Source of the DNA: Methylotetracoccus oryzae
GTDB taxonomy: Bacteria > Pseudomonadota > Gammaproteobacteria > Methylococcales > Methylococcaceae
Direction: 5' to 3'
DNA: 64,000 nt
NCBI RefSeq assembly: GCF_006175985.1
Contig: NZ_SRSH01000012.1
Coordinates: forward strand, 62,001-126,000
The translations under genes were made by a program, and so were the position numbers. Below, piece by piece: positions 35,772 to 44,244 of the stretch. How positions within the stretch are numbered: position 1 is the first letter of the stretch; each line of letters begins with the position of its first letter. The notes beneath the pieces were generated by a model. That model was not told where the DNA came from. It searched no databases and saw only the letters and a list, made by a program, of their open reading frames with translations.

Positions 35772-36832
35772 CCGTCCGGGGTGACAGCATCCAGATCGCG
35801 TTCACGTATCAGGGCGTGCGCTGTCGGGAAACCATTCCGAGGCCACCGACCCAGACGCTGCTGAAGCAACTCGCGCTGAAGCGTCAGGCCATCCTGTACG
35901 AAATCAAGACGGGCACCTTTGACTACGTGAAGCACTTCCCCGATAGCAAGCGGGCGCAGCAGTTCCGAAAGTCCCGCCCCGATCTGTGCACTATCGGCGA
36001 AGCGCTCAACGCATGGTTTAGGCGTTATTGGGAGGACTATGAGCGCAGCACGCAGCGCGACTACCAAAGCGCCATCGATCACCACCTAATTCCGAGATTC
36101 GGCTCCCTCCCGCTCGCTGATCTCACCGCCATCATGGTCAAGGAATGGCTCGCCGATCTGAGTTGCTCTAACAAGCGCAAGAACAATATCCTTACGCCGC
36201 TGCGCCGAACTTACGAAGAGCTGTACCTTAATGAAACGCTCGACAAGAATCCCCTCGAACGGGTGAAGAACCCCACCGCCACGCCGCGCGAAGCGCACCC
36301 GTTCTCAGAGAAGGAAATCGAGCTCATCCTGAACGAACTCACCGGCCAGGAGCGCAACCTAATCCAGTTCGCGTTCTGGTCCGGTCTCCGCACCTCCGAG
36401 CTGATCGCTCTGCGGTGGAAGGATGTGGACCTGGAGCAAGGGCGCATCTTTGTTCGCGAGGCCAAGGTCCGCGGCCATCTCAAAGGCACGAAGACCATCT
36501 CGGGATCGCGGGAAGTCACGTTGCAGCCTCAGGCCAAAGATGCCCTGATAAGCCAGCGCCTGTTCACCGGTCCGTTAAACAACTGGGTGTTCCACGACTC
36601 CCGCACAAACGACGCCTGGAAGAACGACCAAGCGATTCGCAAGACCGTATGGACGCCGGCGCTTGAGCGGGCGGGTGTTCCTTACCGGAACCCCTACCAG
36701 ACGCGCCATACGTTCGCCTCAATGCTCCTGTCACGTGGCGGTAACCCGTTGTGGGTTGCACAGCAGATGGGACATAAGGATTGGGGACAGATTCGCAAGG
36801 TATATGGCCGATGGATCCAACCTCACGAGTAG
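35747..36832 (+). CDS. Tyrosine recombinase/integrase of the ssrA element
   Basis: A 361-residue phage integrase. Arm-binding N-terminus (VRGDSIQIAFTYQGVRCRE), core-binding domain from about residue 90, catalytic domain from about 190 with Arg in GLRTSELIALRW, HxxR-region YQTRHTFASMLL, GHKD and the nucleophile Tyr in KVYGRW. The ATG at 35747 overlaps the excisionase by 25 nt. Catalyses recombination between attP and the tmRNA 3' end. Confidence 0.93.
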   Translation: MVRGHKGLTVRGDSIQIAFTYQGVRCRETIPRPPTQTLLKQLALKRQAILYEIKTGTFDYVKHFPDSKRAQQFRKSRPDLCTIGEALNAWFRRYWEDYERSTQRDYQSAIDHHLIPRFGSLPLADLTAIMVKEWLADLSCSNKRKNNILTPLRRTYEELYLNETLDKNPLERVKNPTATPREAHPFSEKEIELILNELTGQERNLIQFAFWSGLRTSELIALRWKDVDLEQGRIFVREAKVRGHLKGTKTISGSREVTLQPQAKDALISQRLFTGPLNNWVFHDSRTNDAWKNDQAIRKTVWTPALERAGVPYRNPYQTRHTFASMLLSRGGNPLWVAQQMGHKDWGQIRKVYGRWIQPHE

Positions 36833-36835
36833 ATC

Positions 36836-37247
36836 CAAACATCGGGGCGTTAGTCGAACATCCGCCTCAGCGGTGGGCCGTGTTCAACGATCCAGTCACA
36901 TCAAGGGATCCTCTGCGAGTGTCCATTGCACCGAACTGGTTTTGCCGAACCAGTGAGTAGAAACGTGAGAACAGAGTTGCGGGAAGCCAGAGCGCAAGTG
37001 TTCTCTGTCGGCGCGGAAGCTTTGACGTAGCGCCCTAGATCGAATCCGCTCCGAAGATGGAGTCAAGCGCCCCGCGTTGTCAGTTTCAGTAGCAACGTGT
37101 ATATATAACGCTTAATGCCGCCGGTACAATGCCAAGTTCCGGAAAGCGCGAATTGCCAGCAACGAGTAAGTGTCAGGCAGTGAATTTGATGCGTTGTATT
37201 TCATAATTTGGCGTCTAGATGGAGCGCTAACGCGGGGATAGCTCAAT
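36836..37247 (+). other. 412-bp gap between integrase and cargo operon
   Basis: No gene seen. Base composition shifts to AT-rich here. It contains an ACTGGTT/AACCAGT stem (36935-36954) without a T run, and a good promoter at 37077-37105. The untranslated leader of the cargo operon would be about 135 nt. Confidence 0.6.
37077..37105 (+). promoter_or_regulatory. Sigma-70 promoter for the ABC-3C operon
   Basis: TTGTCA (37077-37082), exactly 17-nt spacer, TATATA (37100-37105). Strong consensus match, 142 bp before the HNH gene, and it gives the cargo its own transcription independent of the integrase. Confidence 0.65.
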
Positions 37248-38003
37248 ATGGCAGTGTCTAGAAAGTCCCTTTCTGCCGCGCAGTGTGTCGCGCTTACTTT
37301 GCAGGTCGAGAGCGTATGTCCTTTGTGTGCCGAGCCTCTTTTTTACAAGAAAGGTGGCAAGACATATAATAAATATGAGATCGCTCACATATATCCATTA
37401 AACCCGACACCATTGGAAAAGGATCTGTTAAAAAATGAAGGGCGTTTGTCTGAGGATGTGAATGACGAGCGGAACCTCATACCGCTATGTCCCTGTTGCC
37501 ACGAAAAGTTTGACAAACCAAGGACGTGCAAGGAGTATCGTCAGTTGGTTGAATTAAAGAGATATTGCAGTCAAAGGTCCGAGCAGGCCGACTTATGGAA
37601 GCGTTATCACTTAGAGGAGCAACTCTCAGATATTATTATGGCGTTGTATTCCGAGGATGCTGCTGAAGTTCAGAGTCTCAGTTACCTTATTCAAGAGATT
37701 GACGAAAAAACAAATTCAACTATATCGTGTTTAACGGTAAGAAAGATTAAGAACAATGTAACGGATTACTACACGTTTGTTCGCGACCGCTTCGCTACTT
37801 TGGATATGTCGAATGACAATTTATCACAGATGATTTCATTTCAAGTGAAAGCCTACTACTTGAAGCAAAGTCAGTTGGGAATAGAGCAGCAGGCAATATT
37901 CGAAAACATAGTAAAGTGGATTTCTATAAAAACTAAGTCGCGAACCGTGGAGGCGGCCGAAATACTGGCGTCATTCTTTGTTCAGAATTGCGAGATTTTC
38001 TGA
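37248..38003 (+). CDS. HNH-domain protein, effector-like component of an ABC-3C system
   Basis: A 251-residue protein. N-terminal HNH nuclease fold: CPLC (Cys24, Cys27), EIAHIYPL (His47), DERNLIPLCPCCHEKFD (Asn76, Cys81, Cys84, His85), giving a zinc-stabilised HNH. Residues about 110-250 are helical and resemble the C-terminal ABC-3C component found fused to effector domains. Likely a nuclease kept inactive until the ATPase senses invasion. The next gene starts immediately after its stop. Confidence 0.82.
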   Translation: MAVSRKSLSAAQCVALTLQVESVCPLCAEPLFYKKGGKTYNKYEIAHIYPLNPTPLEKDLLKNEGRLSEDVNDERNLIPLCPCCHEKFDKPRTCKEYRQLVELKRYCSQRSEQADLWKRYHLEEQLSDIIMALYSEDAAEVQSLSYLIQEIDEKTNSTISCLTVRKIKNNVTDYYTFVRDRFATLDMSNDNLSQMISFQVKAYYLKQSQLGIEQQAIFENIVKWISIKTKSRTVEAAEILASFFVQNCEIF

Positions 38004-38225
38004 ATGATAGTTCCGAATAAGTTTGTTTCATTAGATGAATCGCTAATTGCAAAATTGCCGCACCTATTAGCCAATTTGAAGGATGGGGAATCTGTGCTTG
38101 AGTTATATTCAGCAACCCGAGACGTGTATGCTGATGTTGGTGAATTCTTGCTCTCTTTAGATGTCCTTTTCGTATTGGGTCGAATCAGGGTAGATGTCGT
38201 GGCAAGAACGGTTCATTTATGCTGA
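38004..38225 (+). CDS. ABC-3C middle component (MC6-like)
   Basis: A 73-residue protein; helical N-terminus (SLIAKLPHLLANLKDGESVLELY) followed by FLLSLDVLFVLGRIRVD, the winged-helix-like pattern of small ABC-3C middle components. No gap after the HNH stop, and a 7-nt overlap with the ATPase gene. Expected to link ATPase and effector. Confidence 0.78.
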   Translation: MIVPNKFVSLDESLIAKLPHLLANLKDGESVLELYSATRDVYADVGEFLLSLDVLFVLGRIRVDVVARTVHLC

Positions 38226-39826
38226 AACTAATTCACTGCGAGAAATTTCGTGAATCGCCAGTAAGGGTATCCGCTGGATTTAATGTCGTTTCAGGTGATG
38301 ATCTTGCAACTAACTCAATCGGTAAGTCGACGTTTCTTATGCTAGTCGACTTTGCTATGGGCGGAGAGACGTTTCTTACGCATAACTCTGATGTTGTGAA
38401 TGAACTCGGGCATCATAGTTACTTTTTTCAGTTTCAGTTTGATGGTGTTGACCATTTCTTCAGAAGAGATACCGATAAAGGGGATCTGGTCTTTGTTTGT
38501 GATCACGAATGGAAGATCGGGCGCACATTAAATATAAAAGAATACTGCGATTTGCTAAGACAGTATTATCGAATAAGTGACCTTGGGTTGAGCTTTCGTA
38601 CAGTAGCTTCCTTATTCACTAGGGTGTGGGGCAAAGAGAATCTTGTTACCGATCGGCCTTTAGATATACATCGGAAACAAAGAGCCGAAGACGCCCTTAT
38701 ATTTGTTCTGAAGCTTTTCGATAAATATCATGAGCTTGTCGTGCTCGATGGGGAGCTGAAAAGGGTTGACTCTGAGAAAACGGCGCTGAGGCGGGCATTT
38801 AGAGAAAATATAGTGCCAAGAATTGGGAAAGCGCAATTTAAAAAAAACAAGTTACTTTCGCAACAGACGACGGATGAGCTTGAGGACATAAAGGCAAATC
38901 TTGCGAGGTATGCAACAAATATCCGAGAAATTACAAATCGGGAGGTTTCTGACATAAAAGAACAAAAGGATTTACTCCTTAAGGCAATGGCTGCTGTTGA
39001 TGGCCGGCTTCGTCGGCTCCAAACGTCGCTAGTTGATAGCAAGCATGTGAAAAGTAGATGGTTTGAGGCACTCAAGGAATTCTTCCCTGATGTAGCGGCC
39101 GATCGCATTGCGCTGGTCGAGGAGTTTCATTCGGACATCGCAAAGATACTGAAACGCGAGATATTGGCCACTGAAAAGCGGTTGGTGGGGGAAAGTGATC
39201 GAATCAATGCGGAACTAAGAGGTCTTGATGATAGGTTGAACATGCTACTGAAAAACGTCGAAAATCCAACGATCATTGTTGATCGGGTTTTTGAGCTTTC
39301 AAACCTCAAGGGGATTGCGGAAAGGGAGAATGAATATTACGAAAAGGAGATGGCACTCAATACGCGCGTGAAGGAACTCCGATCAGATCTTGAAGAGATG
39401 AAGAAGATAGAGCTTTCCGTGATTTCTTCAGAGATCAATGATGTGTTAAGAAGTTATGCGGAACGAATTTATGGGGAGGGGCGGAAAAGCCCATACCTTT
39501 CGTTTTCGAAGACCAACTACAAATATGAAATATTCGAAGATACGGGAACTGGTAAAGCGTTTGCGAATTTGATCTTTTTTGATTGGGCTATATTCGCGCT
39601 TTGTCCCGTCCCTTTCCTTATTCATGACTCTCTTTTGTTTAAAAACGTTGAAAACGAAGCGGTTGCACGAATGATGGAAATATATGCAACGCTTGGGCGT
39701 CAAACCTTCATTGCAATTGACGAGATTAAAAAATACGGAGAGATTGCTGAGCAGCTAATTAGGCGGCACACCATTGTCCAGCTATCTAATGATGCGGTGT
39801 TATACGTGAAGGATTGGCGGAAATGA
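38219..39826 (+). CDS. DUF2326 ABC-3C ATPase (SMC/Rad50-like)
   Basis: A 535-residue protein. Walker A variant GDDLATNSIGKST at residues 26-38 (asparagine before the loop), long coiled coil about 180-430 with central LKREI turn, then the C-terminal ATPase half (LSFSKTNYKYEIFEDTGTGKAF, IHDSLLFKNVE, FIAIDEI). This split-head plan is that of DUF2326 ATPases in ABC-3C systems. Probably senses DNA or chromosome-associated invasion. Low GC compared with flanking genes. Confidence 0.86.
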   Translation: MLKLIHCEKFRESPVRVSAGFNVVSGDDLATNSIGKSTFLMLVDFAMGGETFLTHNSDVVNELGHHSYFFQFQFDGVDHFFRRDTDKGDLVFVCDHEWKIGRTLNIKEYCDLLRQYYRISDLGLSFRTVASLFTRVWGKENLVTDRPLDIHRKQRAEDALIFVLKLFDKYHELVVLDGELKRVDSEKTALRRAFRENIVPRIGKAQFKKNKLLSQQTTDELEDIKANLARYATNIREITNREVSDIKEQKDLLLKAMAAVDGRLRRLQTSLVDSKHVKSRWFEALKEFFPDVAADRIALVEEFHSDIAKILKREILATEKRLVGESDRINAELRGLDDRLNMLLKNVENPTIIVDRVFELSNLKGIAERENEYYEKEMALNTRVKELRSDLEEMKKIELSVISSEINDVLRSYAERIYGEGRKSPYLSFSKTNYKYEIFEDTGTGKAFANLIFFDWAIFALCPVPFLIHDSLLFKNVENEAVARMMEIYATLGRQTFIAIDEIKKYGEIAEQLIRRHTIVQLSNDAVLYVKDWRK

Positions 39827-40004
39827 TTCGAGAAAAGGCTAAGTGCACCTTAGATGGCGGAAGATCGGTTGGGGTGGTAACAATTATGTTCCGCTTTGCG
39901 GCGAGCGTTAGTGCGACGCCTAAAGCGAGGCCTTCTGTTTTTTGACACACGACAACGCTCTGACACATCCTTGACGCAAATGATTGATTTAACTGTATCA
40001 GCCC

Positions 40005-40032
40005 CGGGTTCAATTCCCGCCGCCTCCACCAA
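40005..40032 (+). repeat. attR: 28-bp direct repeat
   Basis: Exact copy of 32906-32933. Beyond it the sequences diverge (left AATTGGGG-like, right TTCAGGATCC). On this side only the T-arm/acceptor end of tmRNA is present. Confidence 0.93.
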
Positions 40033-40066
40033 TTCAGGATCCAAAGGAATCCAACAACGTCCATAA

Positions 40067-40090
40067 GCCAGCGTGATTGCTGGCTTTTTT
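40067..40090 (+). terminator. Rho-independent terminator, probably the original tmRNA terminator
   Basis: Perfect stem GCCAGC/GCTGGC with 6-nt loop and six T. It lies 35 bp after attR, where the tmRNA gene would end if the element were absent. Confidence 0.82.
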
Positions 40091-40149
40091 GTGTCCGAAG
40101 CATCCCGCAAGGGGCAGTGTCGTCCATGTAGACCCGCCTCCCGCGCTGC

Positions 40150-40303
40150 GCATCTTCAGGCATACGTCGCGGTTGACCAGGACGCCGAAGTCACTGGTTT
40201 CCTGCTCTCCATCGGGAAGGGCAGAGCCGAACAGCGCGAGGTCGGTCGCGCCATAGTGTGCATTCAGGACAGCCGTACTTTCCGTGAACAATTCGAGGGC
40301 TAA
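40150..40303 (-). pseudogene. Truncated MNT-type nucleotidyltransferase
   Basis: The minus strand encodes VLNAHYGATDLALFGSALPDGEQETSDFGVLV, corresponding to the nucleotidyltransferase motif GS(x)10DxD, but the second aspartate is replaced by glycine and the remainder of the fold is absent. A relic of an MntA-like antitoxin or minimal nucleotidyltransferase. Confidence 0.5.
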
Positions 40304-41037
40304 GGGGGAAGGTAAGCGCGTGAGTCGGATGAGCGAAGGGCGCCGACTGACCGCGGCCCCGGAAGCGCCCATCCGGAAGGGCTTGGTGGATTGGACACAG
40401 GCTCAGAGAAAGCTGCGCTTTGCGCTGTGGAATGCGCGCGCATATCCGGCAGTGCTTTCTTGTGGAACTGCCGACTCGGTTGGTGCGGAGGTAGCTGAGC
40501 CGCTGGGGTTTACTCGCCAAACGACCCATGAAGCGGGCGTTCGAGCTACAACCGGATGGGATCAACGGTGGTTGCAGTTGGACTATCCGGCGATCGCCAT
40601 GCGCGCCAAAGCCGAGGTGGCCGAGATCTGCTGCGGGGATGAAATCGCGTTGTCCTCAGTAGAACATTACCCGCGGGGTTACGCGCCGAGGGGCAAGACC
40701 CCGGTCCAAGTGCTCTCCCGGGCGAAGTGTGAACCCATCAACCTGATCTCGGCGATCACCCTCACCCATCTAGGCCTGATGCGCTTCATGCTGTACCGGG
40801 AAACGATGGCGGCCGAGGTCCTGATTCGGTTCATGCGACGGTTCATCGAGGACGCCCAACGCAAAGTCCTCCTTATTTTGTGCAACCTTCGGGTGCACCA
40901 GAGCCGCGCGGTCAAGATGTGGCTGGTGGGAGCGCCGCGAGCAGATCGAGGTGTGCTTTTTGCCCAGCCACTCCTCAGAGCTGAACGCCGACGAATATCA
41001 GCAGTGGCTCCGGAAGAAGTCATCAGTCATCAGTGAC
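40284..41037 (+). pseudogene. IS630-family transposase relic
   Basis: Plus-strand frame with WLQLDYPAIAMRAKAEVAEICCGDEIAL, RGYAPRGKTPV and LILCNLRVHQSRAVKMWL, the DDE region of IS630 transposases (second Asp position reads C in LILCN). After about 40,935 the family sequence continues in another frame (EQIEVCFLPSHSSELNADEY), so there is a frameshift. The N-terminal DNA-binding part is missing or unrecognisable. Inactive. Confidence 0.72.
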
Positions 41038-41225
41038 ACCCAGAATCCCTCGGGTATTGCAGTCCTTTTCGGCGAATTCCCCGGAAGCCTAGAACCCAGA
41101 TAAACGCCAGAACTCCACGTGTCATAAGGAGTCCAGCCTTTCTGCGGGAGCGACTGCCTAGCTGGAATACCCATCCACGAAAGGAGGCTCGATCGCCAAG
41201 CCACAGTCGATTCATTTAGCCCGCA

Positions 41226-41876
41226 TCAGGGGTCTTCCCCAGAAGTTGAGATATCTGGATAAGCGTCGAATCTGTGCTGCTCATTATGTAATATCATCTC
41301 CATCACGCCCTCAACGTGTTGGGGTATCTCTTCGGGCGATATCCCAGCGTCCTTTAATGATGTTAAAATGTCGCTTTCGATGGACTGGTATGATGGCTCT
41401 ATCGCATTATTTTCCAGCGCAATACGTTCGTAAAATGAATACGAGTCACTGGAGAATTCGTCTGACGGCGCGAGACGTTCCGTCGTGTCCAAGGATTCTT
41501 TGGCTAGCCTCCCATCCTTGTTTTCCCAAGAAGGATGAAGGCGGCTTGTGCTTTCGTCTGCGAGCTTTTGCTGTCGGGCCACGTCTCCGACCTGTTGATG
41601 GTCTTCAGGACTGCTTGCTTGGTTTTGTCGCCCTGGACTAACGTTACCGCAACTGCTGCCGAAATGTTCCGTTCGGCAGTCTTTTCGCGTTGCAAAAGCG
41701 TCGCGTCCTCCACCAAAAGTTGTCCGCTGCTTCAACTCGCTCCGAAACTCTGTGCTTCCAGGATTTTCTCGACCATCTGGCTGGTGACTACCAAGTCGAT
41801 TTTGTCCAATCCATACGCCTGTTAAGAAGGCAAGCGGCACCAGGAATCCGTTACGACTAGCAGCGGACAAGAACAT
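41226..41876 (-). CDS. Hypothetical protein with N-terminal hydrophobic segment
   Basis: A 216-residue protein. A short hydrophobic N-terminus (FLVPLAFLTGVWIG) may be a signal or anchor; the rest is polar and low in complexity, with an acidic helical C-terminus (SLKDAGISPEEIPQHVEGVMEMI). GAGG lies five bases before the ATG. It follows the small secreted protein gene with a 15-bp gap. No family recognised. Confidence 0.5.
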   Translation of the reverse strand: MFLSAASRNGFLVPLAFLTGVWIGQNRLGSHQPDGRENPGSTEFRSELKQRTTFGGGRDAFATRKDCRTEHFGSSCGNVSPGRQNQASSPEDHQQVGDVARQQKLADESTSRLHPSWENKDGRLAKESLDTTERLAPSDEFSSDSYSFYERIALENNAIEPSYQSIESDILTSLKDAGISPEEIPQHVEGVMEMILHNEQHRFDAYPDISTSGEDP

Positions 41877-41891
41877 GAATACCTCGATACC

Positions 41892-42227
41892 TTAGAAGAA
41901 GGAGTCCCGGTATAGAAAAGTAATAGATCCACCAGAACGGACAGTACCCGTTGCGCCACAGGCTGCAGCGTTTCCTACAACTCTCACTGTAAATCGCCCA
42001 ACCCATGCTGAATTCAAGTGATCAATGATCTGCGAGTTGGTAGTGGTAAAGCGATAATAGAAAGTAGGAATTACCAAAGCTGGGGCCAAATCATAAGTCT
42101 GAACACCTCCCGGCGCCCCCTCAGAACGGACAACATGAAGTCTGTCCACGTCACATACGGAGTAAGCAGGATTTGAAAAGGAAGATATCAGTGCCAATGG
42201 AGTCAGGATTGTGAATATTTTTTTCAT
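41892..42227 (-). CDS. Small exported protein of unknown function
   Basis: A 111-residue protein with a good signal peptide (MKKIFTILTPLALISSF, cleavage near AYS-VC). The mature part is beta-rich with three cysteines (VCDVD, AAACGATG). A GAGAGGGTGAC ribosome-binding site precedes the ATG. First gene of a two-gene minus-strand unit with 41226-41876. GC lower than the core genome. No family recognised. Confidence 0.6.
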   Translation of the reverse strand: MKKIFTILTPLALISSFSNPAYSVCDVDRLHVVRSEGAPGGVQTYDLAPALVIPTFYYRFTTTNSQIIDHLNSAWVGRFTVRVVGNAAACGATGTVRSGGSITFLYRDSFF

Positions 42228-42468
42228 GTCACCCTCTCACAATAAAAAACGTCATCTTCGAGAATATTGATTAACCACGCCTGCATGGCCTCATAATTAC
42301 TCTCTCCTTGTCAGTCCACCGACCAGGATTATGCTGACGGAGACCACGCCTACCTTGCCGCGGCAATCTATGTGCGCGTAGCACCGATTTAGAGGACTCA
42401 CAGCCATCGCACACTGCTGAAGGCTACTCTACAGATTTCGTGTCAGCAATAATGCAATTGCATACATT

Positions 42469-42711
42469 TCATATGGTTTTCTTTGGTTTTTCAGCGCATA
42501 GCCACCCTTCATCCTCGGCCATTCTCAATGCAGCATATCTGCAATGCACCTTCATAATGGCCAAAATCCTCTGAAACTCTGTACGGACAGTAGCCGGTGA
42601 GCGATGCAAATATGCCGCAAGAATTTTCGCGTCCGTCGTTCTCAGGGCTACACATGTCTCCAAGAGTTGACGCAAACTAGGCGTCAACAGGGTTTGACTC
42701 TTTCCGCTCAT
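42469..42711 (-). CDS. LuxR-type HTH-like small protein
   Basis: An 80-residue protein; LLTPSLRQLLETCVALRTTDAKILAAYLHRSPATVRTEFQRIL looks like the four-helix DNA-binding domain of LuxR regulators without a sensory domain. GGAGG lies six bases before the ATG at 42711. The frame extends through the 7-bp tandem repeat upstream, but that extension is repeat-derived. Confidence 0.6.
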   Translation of the reverse strand: MSGKSQTLLTPSLRQLLETCVALRTTDAKILAAYLHRSPATVRTEFQRILAIMKVHCRYAALRMAEDEGWLCAEKPKKTI

Positions 42712-42790
42712 ATCCAACCTCCACTTTCGCCCGTAAGGCGGTTCGAACCCACGGTCGCGGGGAGCCACCGATGGCTGGAAAGCGGTCCGC

Positions 42791-42904
42791 GGACAAAGGA
42801 CAAAGGACAAAGGACAAAGGACAAAGGACAAAGGACAAAGGACAAAGGACAAAGGACAAAGGACAAAGGACAAAGGACAAAGGACAAAGGACAAAGGACA
42901 AAGG
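42791..42904. repeat. 7-bp tandem repeat (GGACAAA)x16
   Basis: About 16 perfect copies of GGACAAA in 114 bp, 80 bp upstream of the small HTH gene. All three minus-strand frames are open through it (SFVLCPL repeats), because 21 bp encode seven residues without a stop. Perfect array, so probably variable in copy number. Resembles the heptameric short tandem repeats known in cyanobacteria. Confidence 0.97.
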
Positions 42905-43426
42905 CGGCCGCACCCCTACATCCGGTGGAACCCTGCACGTCAGTGCTTAGCAACTTGGCCAGAGCTTCAATCGATGGCGAAACAGGTAACTGGGCAGTTG
43001 CGAAAGATCTACCGAGATTGGGTCACGCCGATACATGGCGAGTCTTCAAATGCGAGAACTTTTTCAACATTTCTCAGCTCACCTTACCTTTTGGCAGACG
43101 TACGTCACTCTTCGCAAGCGCTGCGGCGTGGTGGATCTCCATGCGCTCACGGAAGGTTTTCGCAACGCTGAGCGAACGGATGCGGCACAAGGATCTGCCT
43201 GGGACATTCGAGGGCACGATGAGCCCGTCGTTCCCATATTCCGCCACGAGCGCCAACACCAGCAACCGCGCATGATCATCCGGATGGGCTTCGAGCCCAG
43301 CGAAATTGACAGCGCCGGCCTCGAACTCCCAAAAGCGCGTCGGATGGTGAACCCGTCTTGTCGGTTCGCGTTTCCGCCACTATCACTTCTTGGAACGGGA
43401 GTGGCAGCACTCTACGAAAGTGACGC
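42905..43426. other. 522-bp stretch without a confident gene
   Basis: Several short frames exist on both strands (for example 43035-43430 plus), but none has a ribosome-binding site or family resemblance. Probably degraded sequence. Confidence 0.5.
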
Positions 43427-43927
43427 TTAACCGCCTCGTGTTGGCTCGCTGCAGTCCATGGAATTCCGTAGGCGCTCTTTTGCTTGCTCCAGTTCGATAA
43501 CCGCTGCACACTTGAAGGTCATCGCCGCACGGGTGCGGACACCAAGCTTTGCGCAAATGCGCCGCAGATAGGTTGCGACAGTCCATTCGCTCAGTCTGAG
43601 ATGGGCGGCGATCTGTTTTGTCGGTGCCCCTTTTGCGACGAGCGCCGCAATTTGAAGTTCGCGAGCACTTAGTGTGCCCGCTTGGCCAAGGGCATCGATA
43701 CTCACGCTTGCCTTTCGTGCAATCAAACATTGTCGGTCGCCAACCGCGAACCGGCAGATTTCTGTGTAATTCAATGCACCGCCCGACACCTGTTCCGCGA
43801 AGGCTGGCCCAGCCAGAGTGTCTGATAGCAAGATTATGTGAAACTCCTTATCCCCAAGGACAAAGGTGCCGACAAGTTTATTGCTCCCCGGCGTCGTCGA
43901 GAAATCGCTGCCATCATCAGGCTTCAT
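43427..43927 (-). CDS. LuxR-family transcriptional regulator
   Basis: A 166-residue protein. The C-terminal HTH is clear: LSARELQIAALVAKGAPTKQIAAHLRLSEWTVATYLRRICAKLGVRTR. The N-terminal 90 residues (FHIILLSDTLAGPAFAEQV) might be a short sensory domain of no recognised type. The ATG at 43927 follows a GGGGGAGG box. It and the 80-residue HTH protein have similar domain character and flank the tandem repeat. Confidence 0.78.
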   Translation of the reverse strand: MKPDDGSDFSTTPGSNKLVGTFVLGDKEFHIILLSDTLAGPAFAEQVSGGALNYTEICRFAVGDRQCLIARKASVSIDALGQAGTLSARELQIAALVAKGAPTKQIAAHLRLSEWTVATYLRRICAKLGVRTRAAMTFKCAAVIELEQAKERLRNSMDCSEPTRGG

Positions 43928-44244
43928 TCCCTCCCCCCGGCTTCCCATTGCGGCGCGAGAAGCCAACCCGTTTCATGCTGTGCCTGGGTACATGAGGAGG
44001 CGGCATCCGCAAGCCAGGCTGATTTCAGGAAGATTATTCAGCCGGGTTCACTCGGCGCCCCCCCAGGTCGCCGTCGCAGACATCGATAGCCGCCAGGATA
44101 TGGAAGGAAGACCCGAGCCATCCATCGCGGGGATGACAGCAAGGATTCCAGCCAGACAACGGCAAGTTTTTTAGGCTGTCACGATCCCGACCTCAAGACA
44201 ATCGGTATGACTGCCTATAGCCTCGGTCGATAAGCGCTACGTCT
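43928..44244. other. 317-bp stretch without a recognised gene
   Basis: No supported ORF or RNA. Lies between the LuxR gene and the last gene of the large minus-strand operon, so it would contain that operon's transcription end; no T-rich terminator was found in the minus orientation. Confidence 0.45.

Larger units (their letters stand above)
32906..40032. mobile_element. Integrated element in ssrA (IME/satellite-like) carrying an ABC-3C cargo
   Basis: A 7.1-kb element bounded by identical 28-bp repeats. Gene order: gpA-like rolling-circle initiator, two small unknown genes, excisionase-like gene, tyrosine integrase, then the HNH, middle-component and ATPase cargo. No conjugation, capsid or packaging genes are present, so it would replicate autonomously after excision and need a helper to move. 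The cargo is clearly more AT-rich than the replication half, suggesting separate origin. Confidence 0.9.

Noticed and set aside
36935-36954. ACTGGTT/AACCAGT stem after the integrase as a rho-independent terminator
   Set aside because: No T run follows; kept only as a note.
39926-39946. T-run at 39,937-39,943 as the terminator of the ABC-3C operon
   Set aside because: No convincing stem precedes it.
40284-41037. Intact IS630 element
   Set aside because: Frameshift after about 40,935, lost DNA-binding N-terminus and a changed catalytic residue; no terminal repeats were identified.
41700-41720. CCTCCACCAAA near 41,710 as a third copy of the ssrA att site
   Set aside because: Only about 11 bases match by chance; the T-arm part of the 28-bp core is missing.
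42791-42904. Tandem array as a CRISPR
   Set aside because: Unit is 7 bp with no spacers and no cas genes.
42677-42953. Long minus-strand frames composed of SFVLCPL repeats
   Set aside because: They are translations of the 7-bp tandem repeat, which leaves every frame open; not independent genes.
42604-43430. Plus-strand frames across the tandem repeat and the following 500 bp
   Set aside because: Repeat-derived or without start signals and similarity.
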